This document shows, one piece after another, positions 62,601 to 64,000 of a DNA stretch of 64,000 bases; within the stretch, counting starts at the first letter, position 1, and each line of letters starts with the position of its first letter. The stretch comes from Acridotheres tristis (taxonomy: Eukaryota; Chordata; Aves; Passeriformes; Sturnidae), in assembly GCA_037013685.1 (NCBI GenBank), contig CM072884.1, positions 106,133,548-106,197,547 on the forward strand, in the 5' to 3' direction. The position numbers and the translations under genes were made by a program. The notes under the pieces were generated by a model. It was not told the DNA's origin. It worked only from the letters and a program-made list of their open reading frames with translations, and searched no databases.

Positions 62601-63509
62601 ATTATGAGACATATGAGACAATAAAGAGTCAAGTTTTGTAAAATTCTCTAAATGACTGAGTCCCTGAGTCACTTCTTTCCACATTTACTTCTAAGACAGA
62701 TATTCAAAACTGGGCTTGCAGAATATGCCAAGAGGCACATAAACATTAGCAATATAAGGTAACATAAAAATGTGACACATTAGAACACAACAAAGTCTCA
62801 TTTGTTCACTTCTGTGAGATATCTTGTGCCCTGGCTGGCTGGTTTGGGAAATTGTAAATGTTGCCATATTTGACTTATTATTGGGAAAATTTCTTTCATT
62901 AAAGAAATTTTATCTTACTTAAATATTTGTGATTTACTGAAACAAATTTTAAAGTATCCTTCAAAAATGTTTGAGCATAAATCACTATTCTCAAATCAGT
63001 AAAATAAAAAGAAATTACAGATAGGAAAAACTCTTGTAAAAGTTGCCTTAGTACTACAATCTTTTCTCCTAATTTAAAATAATATTTGCTGATTCCTGGA
63101 GTAGTGAAATAACATTAAGAGACTGTACAAGATAAAAAAAAATATGTTTGGCTGATATTAAAATCTATTGCTACTGAAATGAAATTCCTCTGGTTTACTT
63201 TCAAGAAATTCCACTGCTAATCACTGTAAAATAATCTGCACAGGTGCATAACCTAAGAGAAAGAGAGAGTTACCTTTTCAGATTTTTTTTTAATTTTTCC
63301 TCTTTCAGGAGAAACACTGAAGTGAGCAGTCTTGCGGAAGCTGAAAGTTACTGGAAGAAACTTGGATTCATTTTTTATTGTGCACACAACTTGTGCTTGT
63401 TCACCCAAATAACAGTCCTCAAAATTAATTACTGTTCCTGGCTTAAAAGTTAATACCACAGGAAACCCAGAACCCATCAACGCTAAGTCCACATGACGAG
63501 AATTACTTC
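11490..63509 (-). CDS. CFAP47: CFAP47-like axonemal protein, interior of gene (26 exons, both ends outside window)
   Basis: This is the only protein-coding gene I can support. Twenty-six minus-strand exons join in frame into about 1,387 codons without a stop, each bounded by AG acceptor and GT donor. The predicted product has repeated ASH/MSP-like beta segments (residues about 10-145, 365-560, 561-750 and 795-1050), a basic helical segment (about 217-270), an acidic Ser/Glu linker (about 1091-1120) and the first part of a CH domain (from about 1360, motif YERTILIWLNKNYEKN). Among ASH proteins, CFAP47 and ASPM carry CH domains; only CFAP47 fits this long ASH series ahead of the CH domain. CFAP47 is known from human and mouse as a ciliary protein needed for normal sperm flagella and linked to CFAP65. 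The human protein is about 3,200 residues with the CH domain near residue 1,700 (from memory), so roughly 300 N-terminal residues and the C-terminal half lie outside the window. Expression in ciliated and testis cells is inferred from family, not seen here. Confidence 0.85.
11826..12235 (+). mobile_element. CR1 LINE 3' part
   Basis: Sequence such as GGAAAAGGCTGAAGAGTGAC followed by a CACAGTCTACAAATTCCTCA stretch and ending in GGGTCCCTTCCAACTTGAGA is the 3' part of avian CR1, plus strand. It sits in the intron between exons 26 and 25, antisense to CFAP47. No intact ORF remains. Confidence 0.75.
12500..12650 (-). mobile_element. CR1-like fragment, antisense
   Basis: The stretch from GGTTGGCTCATGTCCAGCCT to AGCCTGTACTGATACTGG resembles a common avian CR1-derived repeat read in reverse (the familiar CACCAGCACC-CCAAGTCC block). 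Diverged and short, with uncertain borders. Confidence 0.5.
13302..13442 (-). CDS. CFAP47: CFAP47 exon 25 of window (acceptor uncertain)
   Basis: 141 bp as drawn, phase 0 at both ends. Acceptor TTTTATCTGAAG|TAT, donor TACAAG|GTAAAC. It encodes YFSPEVKRGSMRSSGKLSGR, RIFVLENRTFETMSKRAW and TDVLLQIYK. The second half joins exon 26 smoothly as LLQIYKVFVLPR. A second AAG acceptor 16 bp downstream (exon end 13426) is in frame only with the alternative exon 24 donor. Confidence 0.77.
13443..13988 (-). other. Intron between exons 24 and 25
   Basis: About 550 bp, AT-rich; nothing else seen. Its right border is uncertain by 4 bp and its left border by 16 bp because of the alternative splice sites. Confidence 0.75.
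13989..14082 (-). CDS. CFAP47: CFAP47 exon 24 of window (tandem donor)
   Basis: 94 bp as drawn; acceptor TTGTGATTTCAG|AAG. It completes a lysine codon and encodes SQGAYLSHVMPEFLLTPEDY followed by EIWTEVNTGLR. The donor region reads GTAGGTAGGT, so the exon can end at 13989 (phase 0) or 13985 (phase 1); see the note on exon 25. Confidence 0.82.
14083..16972 (-). other. Intron between exons 23 and 24
   Basis: 2.9 kb. Only a short CR1 3'-end remnant near 16120-16175 is recognisable; the rest is unique-looking AT-rich DNA. Confidence 0.8.
16120..16175 (-). mobile_element. Short CR1 3'-end remnant
   Basis: GCAAAAGACCTCTAAGATCA matches the reverse complement of the CR1 3' end (GGAAAAGACCTCTAAGATCA type). 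Only about 50 bp is recognisable. Confidence 0.45.
16973..17179 (-). CDS. CFAP47: CFAP47 exon 23 of window
   Basis: 207 bp, phase 2 at both ends. Acceptor TTCTCTCCTAG|TGA, donor CTTAA|GTAAGT (full consensus after the cut). It encodes RCIVQLTVAPEKNFKRKVDK, YEMLLHLSGQPIPGIAASQS and PVERVFQIHWQHSELLSFL. The last part is a helical stretch that begins the region leading to the CH domain. Confidence 0.86.
17180..17913 (-). other. Intron between exons 22 and 23
   Basis: 734 bp, AT-rich, nothing recognised. Confidence 0.85.
17914..18163 (-). CDS. CFAP47: CFAP47 exon 22 of window: acidic linker
   Basis: 250 bp; acceptor TGTACTATTCAG|AGA, donor GAGACG|GTAATT, ending phase 2. The first 27 residues hold 15 Glu/Asp and 10 Ser/Thr (for example EESESDEYESEEIEETSEES), followed by FFPDEDKEEYTFFQKTLAAV and KSWFTLFGWSRGQNP. 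The acidic part resembles repeated casein-kinase-2 sites and is probably disordered; the aromatic part may be the start of an ordered unit. Confidence 0.87.
18164..18925 (-). other. Intron between exons 21 and 22
   Basis: 762 bp. It contains the 11-bp-arm inverted repeat at 18713-18737; otherwise nothing recognised. Confidence 0.85.
18713..18737. repeat. Inverted repeat, 11-bp arms, 3-bp loop
   Basis: TTAGGTGACTT, loop TTG, then AAGTCACCTAA: perfect arms. It lies about 190 bp downstream of exon 21 in transcript direction, inside the exon 21-22 intron. Confidence 0.9.
18926..19054 (-). CDS. CFAP47: CFAP47 exon 21 of window: Ser/Thr-rich linker
   Basis: 129 bp, phase 1 at both ends. Acceptor CTTTTTTTACAG|ACA, donor CTATCAG|GTATAG. 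It encodes NKDFSTGEIVLQPCFTPQ followed by SPSRSFSTSSLGETSGQSYE, a low-complexity Ser/Thr segment likely disordered, leading directly into the acidic stretch of exon 22. Confidence 0.83.
20380..20450 (+). mobile_element. CR1 LINE 3' end
   Basis: AGCAGGTTGGACTAGATGGC followed by CCCCTCCAACCTGAAT and ACAATGAT is the typical 3' terminus of avian CR1, plus strand. It lies in the exon 20-21 intron. Confidence 0.8.
20540..20580. repeat. GGCAG-rich purine simple repeat
   Basis: Degenerate copies of GGCAG and GGCAGGCAG follow the CR1 3' end at 20450. Simple repeat, no coding potential. Confidence 0.7.
21113..21213 (-). CDS. CFAP47: CFAP47 exon 20 of window
   Basis: 101 bp; acceptor TTTTCAACAG|GTT, donor AGAAGCA|GTAAGC, ending phase 1. 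The longest open frame here is not the coding one; the frame set by exon 19 reads RFSFLVAGTTDNCLLTLYPY then LALHCSDQKIVWRSSK. F-x-x-x-A-x-T-x-D-N-C-L-L-T is a motif I associate with this family, which makes this short exon convincing despite its size. Confidence 0.85.
22341..22991 (+). mobile_element. Complete solo LTR of an endogenous retrovirus
   Basis: 651 bp with matching inverted ends (TGTCCT ... AGGACA) flanked by a 5-bp direct repeat TTTCC at 22336-22340 and 22992-22996. A polyadenylation signal AATAAA lies at 22856-22861, followed by a T-rich stretch, so the LTR points along the plus strand. No internal gag/pol/env sequence adjoins it: this is a solo LTR left by recombination between two LTRs. 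Five-base target duplication is common for ERVL-like elements, but I cannot assign the family. Intact ends and duplication suggest a fairly recent insertion. It lies antisense to CFAP47 inside the exon 19-20 intron. Confidence 0.9.
24165..24600 (+). mobile_element. CR1 LINE 3' part
   Basis: GGGAGAGACTGAGAGGTGTG, TGAAACACAGGAAATTCTGT and CTGCCCAGAGAAGGTTATGG appear in CR1 order on the plus strand. The copy is diverged with several gaps and lies 1.2 kb downstream of the solo LTR. Borders approximate. Confidence 0.7.
27450..28769 (+). mobile_element. Avian ERVL-type LTR, older and diverged, carrying a minisatellite
   Basis: About 1.3 kb of GC-richer sequence matches what I know of a widespread avian LTR: it opens near TGGGTGTGTATGGGCAGG, contains many CTGGAGCAGG-like blocks, AATAAA at 28581-28586, and ends near CCAGCCAGGGTCAACCC. 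Its ends are worn and no target duplication could be recognised, so both borders are uncertain by some tens of bases. No internal retroviral coding sequence adjoins it. It lies on the plus strand, antisense to the host gene. Confidence 0.75.
27768..28082 (+). repeat. 38-bp-period minisatellite in LTR
   Basis: The motif CTGCAG begins at 27808, 27846, 27884, 27922, 27960, 27998, 28036 and 28074, an exact 38-bp spacing, with one diverged copy 40 bp upstream (27768). Two unit types mostly alternate, one starting CTGCAGCCCCTGGAGGGCAC and one starting CTGCAGGGCACAGAGGGCAC, giving a 76-bp higher-order period. Because 38 is not a multiple of three, the array opens long spurious frames on both strands. 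Confidence 0.9.
29411..29448. repeat. Perfect inverted repeat, 17-bp arms, 4-bp loop
   Basis: TTATCCAGACTTGGATA at 29411-29427 is followed by the loop AATG and then its exact reverse complement at 29432-29448. No mismatch occurs in the arms. Intronic; no known element recognised around it. Confidence 0.95.
30757..30966 (-). CDS. CFAP47: CFAP47 exon 19 of window: ASH-like unit
   Basis: 210 bp, phase 2 at both ends. Acceptor TTTAACACAG|GCC, donor GATAACAG|GTAATG. It encodes RIRVQLPELEFPDGTRTCPF, then SVQFPEGQDIVLSSEGTRKE and LTCRIRFRSSKPMSF. The exon ends in an acidic stretch (FIDEEDNR) that joins exon 20 across a 9.5 kb intron. Confidence 0.87.
30967..32265 (-). other. Intron between exons 18 and 19
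   Basis: 1.3 kb of AT-rich sequence with a short poly-G run near 31830; nothing else recognised. Confidence 0.85.
32266..32461 (-). CDS. CFAP47: CFAP47 exon 18 of window (tandem acceptor)
   Basis: 196 bp; donor TATAAG|GTAAAA, ending phase 2. The acceptor is a TTTTCAGCAG tandem: using the first AG gives FCPPACPGTYTSEIS, using the second removes one alanine and shortens the exon to end at 32458. It encodes YTSEISLYVNDNPLQYMLTL, then LPKIGFHPPFLMLMPVPLD and AVVTIIPQDFI, again paired beta strands. Confidence 0.86.
33005..33095 (-). mobile_element. CR1 3'-end fragment, antisense
   Basis: AGAATCATTCAGCTTGCAGA followed by AAGGATCATCAAGTCCAACT is the reverse complement of the CR1 3' end. It lies in the exon 17-18 intron. 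Confidence 0.7.
35651..35670. repeat. Perfect 20-bp palindrome
   Basis: CAATGTTTAATTAAACATTG is its own reverse complement over all 20 bases. It lies in the exon 17-18 intron with no surrounding repeat structure that I can recognise. Confidence 0.95.
37194..37350 (-). CDS. CFAP47: CFAP47 exon 17 of window
   Basis: 157 bp; acceptor AATATTTCCAG|ACC, donor TGCCCTC|GTAAGT, ending phase 1. It encodes TLVLKSLSKERVMWKLNFGG, DGIFRFSLKRGYLDKEEE and VSITVTFCP. The last two strands (G-x-F-x-F-S ... V-x-I-T-V-x-F-x-P) are the core of an ASH unit. Confidence 0.86.
37351..38455 (-). other. Intron between exons 16 and 17
   Basis: 1.1 kb; no repeat or exon recognised. Confidence 0.85.
38456..38556 (-). CDS. 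CFAP47: CFAP47 exon 16 of window
   Basis: 101 bp; acceptor TTTTTTTTCAATAG|CAA with a long pyrimidine tract, donor TCTCAG|GTAATG, ending phase 0. It encodes ATEPVLGFSSVEFKFEQHLS followed by NMSSSTADGNMSSQ, a strand pair opening a new beta unit and a Ser-rich loop. Confidence 0.83.
38557..41513 (-). other. Intron between exons 15 and 16
   Basis: About 3 kb. Contains a small tandem duplication at 39706-39735. A missed small exon here is the alternative explanation for the exon 15 donor problem, but I saw no candidate. Confidence 0.7.
39706..39735. repeat. Small tandem duplication (CCCTACATGTAAGTT twice)
   Basis: CCCTACATGTAAGTT occurs twice in direct succession with two extra bases between. 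Intronic. Confidence 0.8.
41514..41640 (-). CDS. CFAP47: CFAP47 exon 15 of window (donor uncertain by 4 bp)
   Basis: 127 bp as drawn; acceptor TTCCCTTTAG|ATG. It encodes MSVWDFTLPIATPQASLPPP then DLATHEALPVTPALPFCRVK, a proline-rich strand and linker. The stronger-looking donor (GGTGG|GTAAAC) would place the exon edge at 41510 but leaves two bases, which breaks frame with exon 16. The adjacent donor AGTG|GTGGGT leaves one base and reads through as KAS|ATEPVLGF. I chose the in-frame option; an unseen small exon between 38557 and 41509 is the alternative. Confidence 0.75.
41641..48909 (-). other. Intron between exons 14 and 15 (7.3 kb)
   Basis: Second-longest bounded intron. It has a GC-richer segment at 42720-42850, another at 46600-46860, a poly-T/GT-rich stretch at 47090-47150 and a small tandem repeat at 47849-47890. 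None could be assigned to a known element, and the exons on either side join in phase 0 without a gap. Confidence 0.75.
47849..47890. repeat. Short tandem repeat, about three copies of a 15-17 bp unit
   Basis: ATCATTTTGATAGAGT, ACCATTTTGATAGGT and ACCATTTTGCAT follow each other. A small local duplication in the exon 14-15 intron. Confidence 0.8.
48910..49004 (-). CDS. CFAP47: CFAP47 exon 14 of window
   Basis: 95 bp; acceptor TTGTTTGGCAG|TGG, donor CAAAAG|GTAGGT, ending phase 0. A valine codon is completed across the junction, then VDHSRSKPYLYSVYLKEM and SSVKCFLTFKPQK follow. The C-F-L-T-F-K-P strand is the closing strand of the unit opened in exon 13. Confidence 0.82.
49005..50527 (-). other. 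Intron between exons 13 and 14
   Basis: 1.5 kb of AT-rich DNA, nothing recognised. Confidence 0.85.
50528..50672 (-). CDS. CFAP47: CFAP47 exon 13 of window: ASH-like segment
   Basis: 145 bp; acceptor AAACTTACAG|AAA, donor AATTCAG|GTATTT, ending phase 1. It encodes KIFEYKRINVGTTKSIPFLL followed by QNKGQSCTRAEFDFSKYKEF: the F-x-x-x-x-V-G-x-x-x-x-x-P-F-x-L-x-N-x-G start of a further ASH unit. Confidence 0.87.
50673..51230 (-). other. Intron between exons 12 and 13
   Basis: 558 bp, nothing recognised. Confidence 0.85.
51231..51308 (-). CDS. CFAP47: CFAP47 exon 12 of window (78-bp exon)
   Basis: 78 bp, phase 0 at both ends (26 codons). Acceptor CTTCACTTAG|GTA, donor GATGTG|GTAAGT. It encodes VAVRNAAELTLRITGFSEIA followed by EIDIDV, the last strands of the ASH unit of exons 10-12. 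It is the smallest exon found and, like its two neighbours, a whole number of codons. Confidence 0.82.
51309..52506 (-). other. Intron between exons 11 and 12
   Basis: 1.2 kb with a short (TA)n run near 51560 and an (AAAC)n-like run near 51670; nothing else recognised. Confidence 0.85.
52507..52638 (-). CDS. CFAP47: CFAP47 exon 11 of window: ASH segment, second half
   Basis: 132 bp, phase 0 at both ends (44 codons). Acceptor CTTGTGAAG|GTT (AAG type), donor GTGGAG|GTATTT. It encodes GMKITPSEGLIPVGGIADLK followed by ISFTPKTYMNFDKKVE. The P-x-x-G-x-I-P-x-G-G-x-A-D-L-x-I-x-F-x-P pattern is among the most recognisable ASH/MSP signatures in the window. Confidence 0.88.
52639..54000 (-). other. Intron between exons 10 and 11
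   Basis: 1.4 kb. A GC-richer piece at 53510-53790 has short open frames but no recognisable product; it may be an old unclassified repeat. Confidence 0.8.
54001..54123 (-). CDS. CFAP47: CFAP47 exon 10 of window: ASH-like segment
   Basis: 123 bp, phase 0 at both ends (41 codons). Acceptor CTTTTTTTAATAG|TTT has a strong pyrimidine tract; donor TTCCAA|GTAAGA. It encodes AKVQFIAQNVSFTHSPIGFT then KTASILNTGFNHAYFQ: a beta strand pair followed by the I-L-N-T-G-x-N motif where ASH domains carry L-x-N-x-G. Confidence 0.87.
54124..55229 (-). other. Intron between exons 9 and 10
   Basis: 1.1 kb, A-rich on the plus strand, nothing recognised. Confidence 0.85.
55230..55360 (-). CDS. CFAP47: CFAP47 exon 9 of window: ASH segment, second half
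   Basis: 131 bp; acceptor TATATTCAG|GGTTTG, donor TGCAAAG|GTAACA, ending phase 0. It encodes FVEAYSDMECEVIWHPGFNT then GQFILRVRKGNPINLKCSAK, which are the strands (E-C-E-V-x-W-x-P, then F-x-L-x-V) that close the ASH fold begun in exon 8. Confidence 0.88.
55361..56336 (-). other. Intron between exons 8 and 9
   Basis: 976 bp; a GC-richer stretch at 56040-56200 is unclassified. Confidence 0.85.
56337..56581 (-). CDS. CFAP47: CFAP47 exon 8 of window: end of one ASH and start of the next
   Basis: 245 bp; acceptor TATGTTACAG|CTC, donor CCAGAG|GTATGC, ending phase 1. The first part (SFIYKINNQHIGHVLVIAHA) closes the preceding fold. Then ELQLSTTELILSPIPGCLAG, FRKTVTICNPRNHPAGFTWR and SAFTIKPTRG form the first strands of another ASH segment, with the N-P-x-x-x-P-A-x-F-x-W pattern typical of this family. 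Confidence 0.88.
56582..57250 (-). other. Intron between exons 7 and 8
   Basis: 669 bp with a short (TA)n next to the exon 8 acceptor and a 9-bp-arm inverted repeat at 56778-56797. Nothing else recognised. Confidence 0.85.
57251..57467 (-). CDS. CFAP47: CFAP47 exon 7 of window: ASH-like segment
   Basis: 217 bp; acceptor TTAATTCAG|GTCC, donor TTTAAAAC|GTAAGA, ending phase 2. GPSTIDFGDVCVYSTTTKEL followed by HIINNLSVHIWIQIEIE is a classic ASH opening: a D/E-F-G-x-V strand, then L-x-I-x-N. It ends in PPLTKTYVPVVFETTTVGMF, matching the later strand pair of the fold. Confidence 0.88.
57468..58655 (-). other. Intron between exons 6 and 7
   Basis: 1.2 kb, nothing recognised. Confidence 0.85.
58656..58752 (-). 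CDS. CFAP47: CFAP47 exon 6 of window (small exon)
   Basis: 97 bp; acceptor CTTATCACAG|GTTTGG, donor TTCATTG|GTAAGA, ending phase 1. It encodes VWSWLSPMPSSTQEKED followed by CSLTLTHKQLHQIFIG. The exon is too short for a simple ORF scan but fits both neighbours in phase and has good splice sites. It leads into the next ASH-like segment. Confidence 0.8.
58857..59043 (-). CDS. CFAP47: CFAP47 exon 5 of window
   Basis: 187 bp; acceptor CCCTGTAG|GCAG, donor GAAGGA|GTAAGT, ending phase 0. It completes an arginine codon from exon 4 and continues QFYLYNNPVSIGMKPAEGLK, then DFLKKPQPKMLPLDENCIL and SRKLAAIVSKSTNEG. No recognised fold; proline-rich turns suggest a linker after the helix of exon 4. Confidence 0.85.
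59044..59717 (-). other. Intron between exons 4 and 5
   Basis: 674 bp, AT-rich, nothing recognised. Confidence 0.85.
59718..59870 (-). CDS. CFAP47: CFAP47 exon 4 of window: charged helical segment
   Basis: 153 bp, phase 2 at both ends, so it could be skipped without a frame change. It encodes TERYNYVDPEFAYTDSER followed by a strongly charged stretch (QLREANKKHYVDFISHLRQ, then RRLEKEAVR) with heptad-like spacing, likely a long alpha helix. Acceptor ATATTTAG|GAC, donor GTTAG|GTAAGA. Confidence 0.85.
59871..60248 (-). other. Intron between exons 3 and 4
   Basis: 378 bp, AT-rich, nothing recognised. Confidence 0.85.
60249..60462 (-). CDS. CFAP47: CFAP47 exon 3 of window
   Basis: 214 bp; acceptor AATTTTAAG|GT, donor GTACAG|GTAAAA, ending phase 2. 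The split glycine codon from exon 2 completes in frame (INPG|LTPLISN). It encodes a polar segment with TGQFVVRGTGQLSDTAP and RAASLRPSEWNKKYR, probably a linker between the first ASH domain and the charged helix of exon 4. The acceptor is AAG rather than CAG or TAG, but frame and sequence support it. Confidence 0.8.
60463..62385 (-). other. Intron between exons 2 and 3
   Basis: 1.9 kb. It includes a short CA run near 60708, a poly-A run at 60954-60969 and a moderately GC-rich, unclassified middle part (60540-61780). Confidence 0.8.
62386..62584 (-). CDS. CFAP47: CFAP47 exon 2 of window: ASH domain, second half
   Basis: 199 bp; acceptor TTTCCAG|GAAGTG, donor CCAG|GTAGGA, ending phase 1. It continues the same ASH fold with the conserved-looking MISFSPRQLGTFEMKQ strand pair, then VLKISRKSFHQIYLTLLGVC. 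The joint with the previous exon (KSEK|EVMISF) is the usual ASH pattern of a polar turn followed by the V-x-F-x-P strand. Confidence 0.85.
62585..63273 (-). other. Intron between exons 1 and 2 of the window
   Basis: 689 bp, nothing recognised. Confidence 0.85.
63274..63509 (-). CDS. CFAP47: CFAP47 exon 1 of window: ASH domain, first half
   Basis: 236 bp; acceptor CCAATGCAG, donor GAAAAG|GTAACT, ending at a codon boundary (phase 0). It encodes the opening strands of an ASH-type beta sandwich: VVLTFKPGTVINFEDCYLGE, followed by VVCTIKNES and the FSVSPERGKIKKKSEK turn. It starts inside a codon, so at least one further coding exon lies to the right of the window. Confidence 0.85.
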
Positions 63510-64000
63510 CTGCATTGGACAAACACAAAAACAAGCAAACAAACAAAATCCCTCTCACACCTATTATCTCACTAACAGGAAAGTCAGGCTGTAGTTGTAC
63601 AGTCCCAAAAACAAAACAATACAAAAATCAGTATGTTTTATAATGCAGTTTTATAAAGCTGACACAGAGATCTTTTAATAGCTGTTAGATGCATTCCTTC
63701 AGTAAGGAAGTTGAAGAAGATCAAACATGCACTTGAAAATGCACAAAACCTATTCAAAAAGTGTAAGTGACTTGCAAATACTTGCATTTATAATCATTAT
63801 AATTAAGTGATAGGTGTTCATTCATGACACACATAAATCCCTCCTTTCTACTCTATCACTGTTCAAAAAGCTTCTAGTGATGAAGCATTCAAGATGAAAG
63901 TTATTTGTGTTGATATAAACAAACAAACAAAAATAGCAGATTGACCATAAAACTATTAAGACAAGCAATATTTTTTTTTAAGTTTAAAAAGATCAAGATA
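63510..64000 (-). other. Intron upstream of exon 1 of the window
   Basis: The remaining 491 bp show an (AAAC)n-like run near 63920 and no further exon. The preceding CFAP47 exon must lie beyond the right edge. Confidence 0.75.

Noticed and set aside
11490..63509. Identification of the gene as HYDIN or ASPM
   Set aside because: HYDIN has a long ASH series but no CH domain in this arrangement as far as I know. ASPM has CH domains after a short ASH region followed by many IQ motifs. The long ASH series leading into a CH domain fits CFAP47.

Overview
This window is vertebrate nuclear DNA, most likely from a bird and probably a songbird. The evidence is scattered CR1 LINE fragments, two long ERV LTRs of avian type, short exons with GT-AG splice sites in AT-rich introns, and no compact or operon-like gene packing.

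Almost the whole window is the interior of one large gene on the minus strand. I could chain 26 coding exons, from 63509 down to about 11490. Every junction is in frame and no exon carries a stop codon, giving about 1,387 codons. The protein is a series of ASH/MSP-like beta-sandwich segments, then a charged helical segment, more beta segments, a strongly acidic Ser/Glu-rich linker, and finally the start of a calponin-homology (CH) domain. This order, and the distance from the ASH series to the CH domain, fit CFAP47 (formerly CHDC2/CXorf22/CXorf30/CXorf59), a ciliary and sperm-axoneme protein. The start codon and first exons lie beyond the right edge. The rest of the CH domain and the C-terminal half lie beyond the left edge.

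Layout from right to left: 64000-48900 holds 14 exons in short introns. 48900-30750 holds 5 exons in longer introns. The interval 30756-21214 is a 9.5 kb intron holding a complete solo LTR (22341-22991, 5-bp target duplication TTTCC), a CR1 3' part, and an older LTR (about 27450-28769) that contains a 38-bp-period minisatellite. The stretch 21213-11490 holds exons 20-26. From 11489 to the left edge no exon was found. That stretch holds intronic DNA, a CR1 reverse-transcriptase fragment and simple repeats.

I found no second protein-coding gene, tRNA, rRNA, CRISPR array or novel multi-gene system. The observations most worth checking are splice-site choices (tandem donors and acceptors), the acidic linker, the minisatellite inside an LTR, two strong palindromes, and the antisense placement of both LTRs in the host gene.
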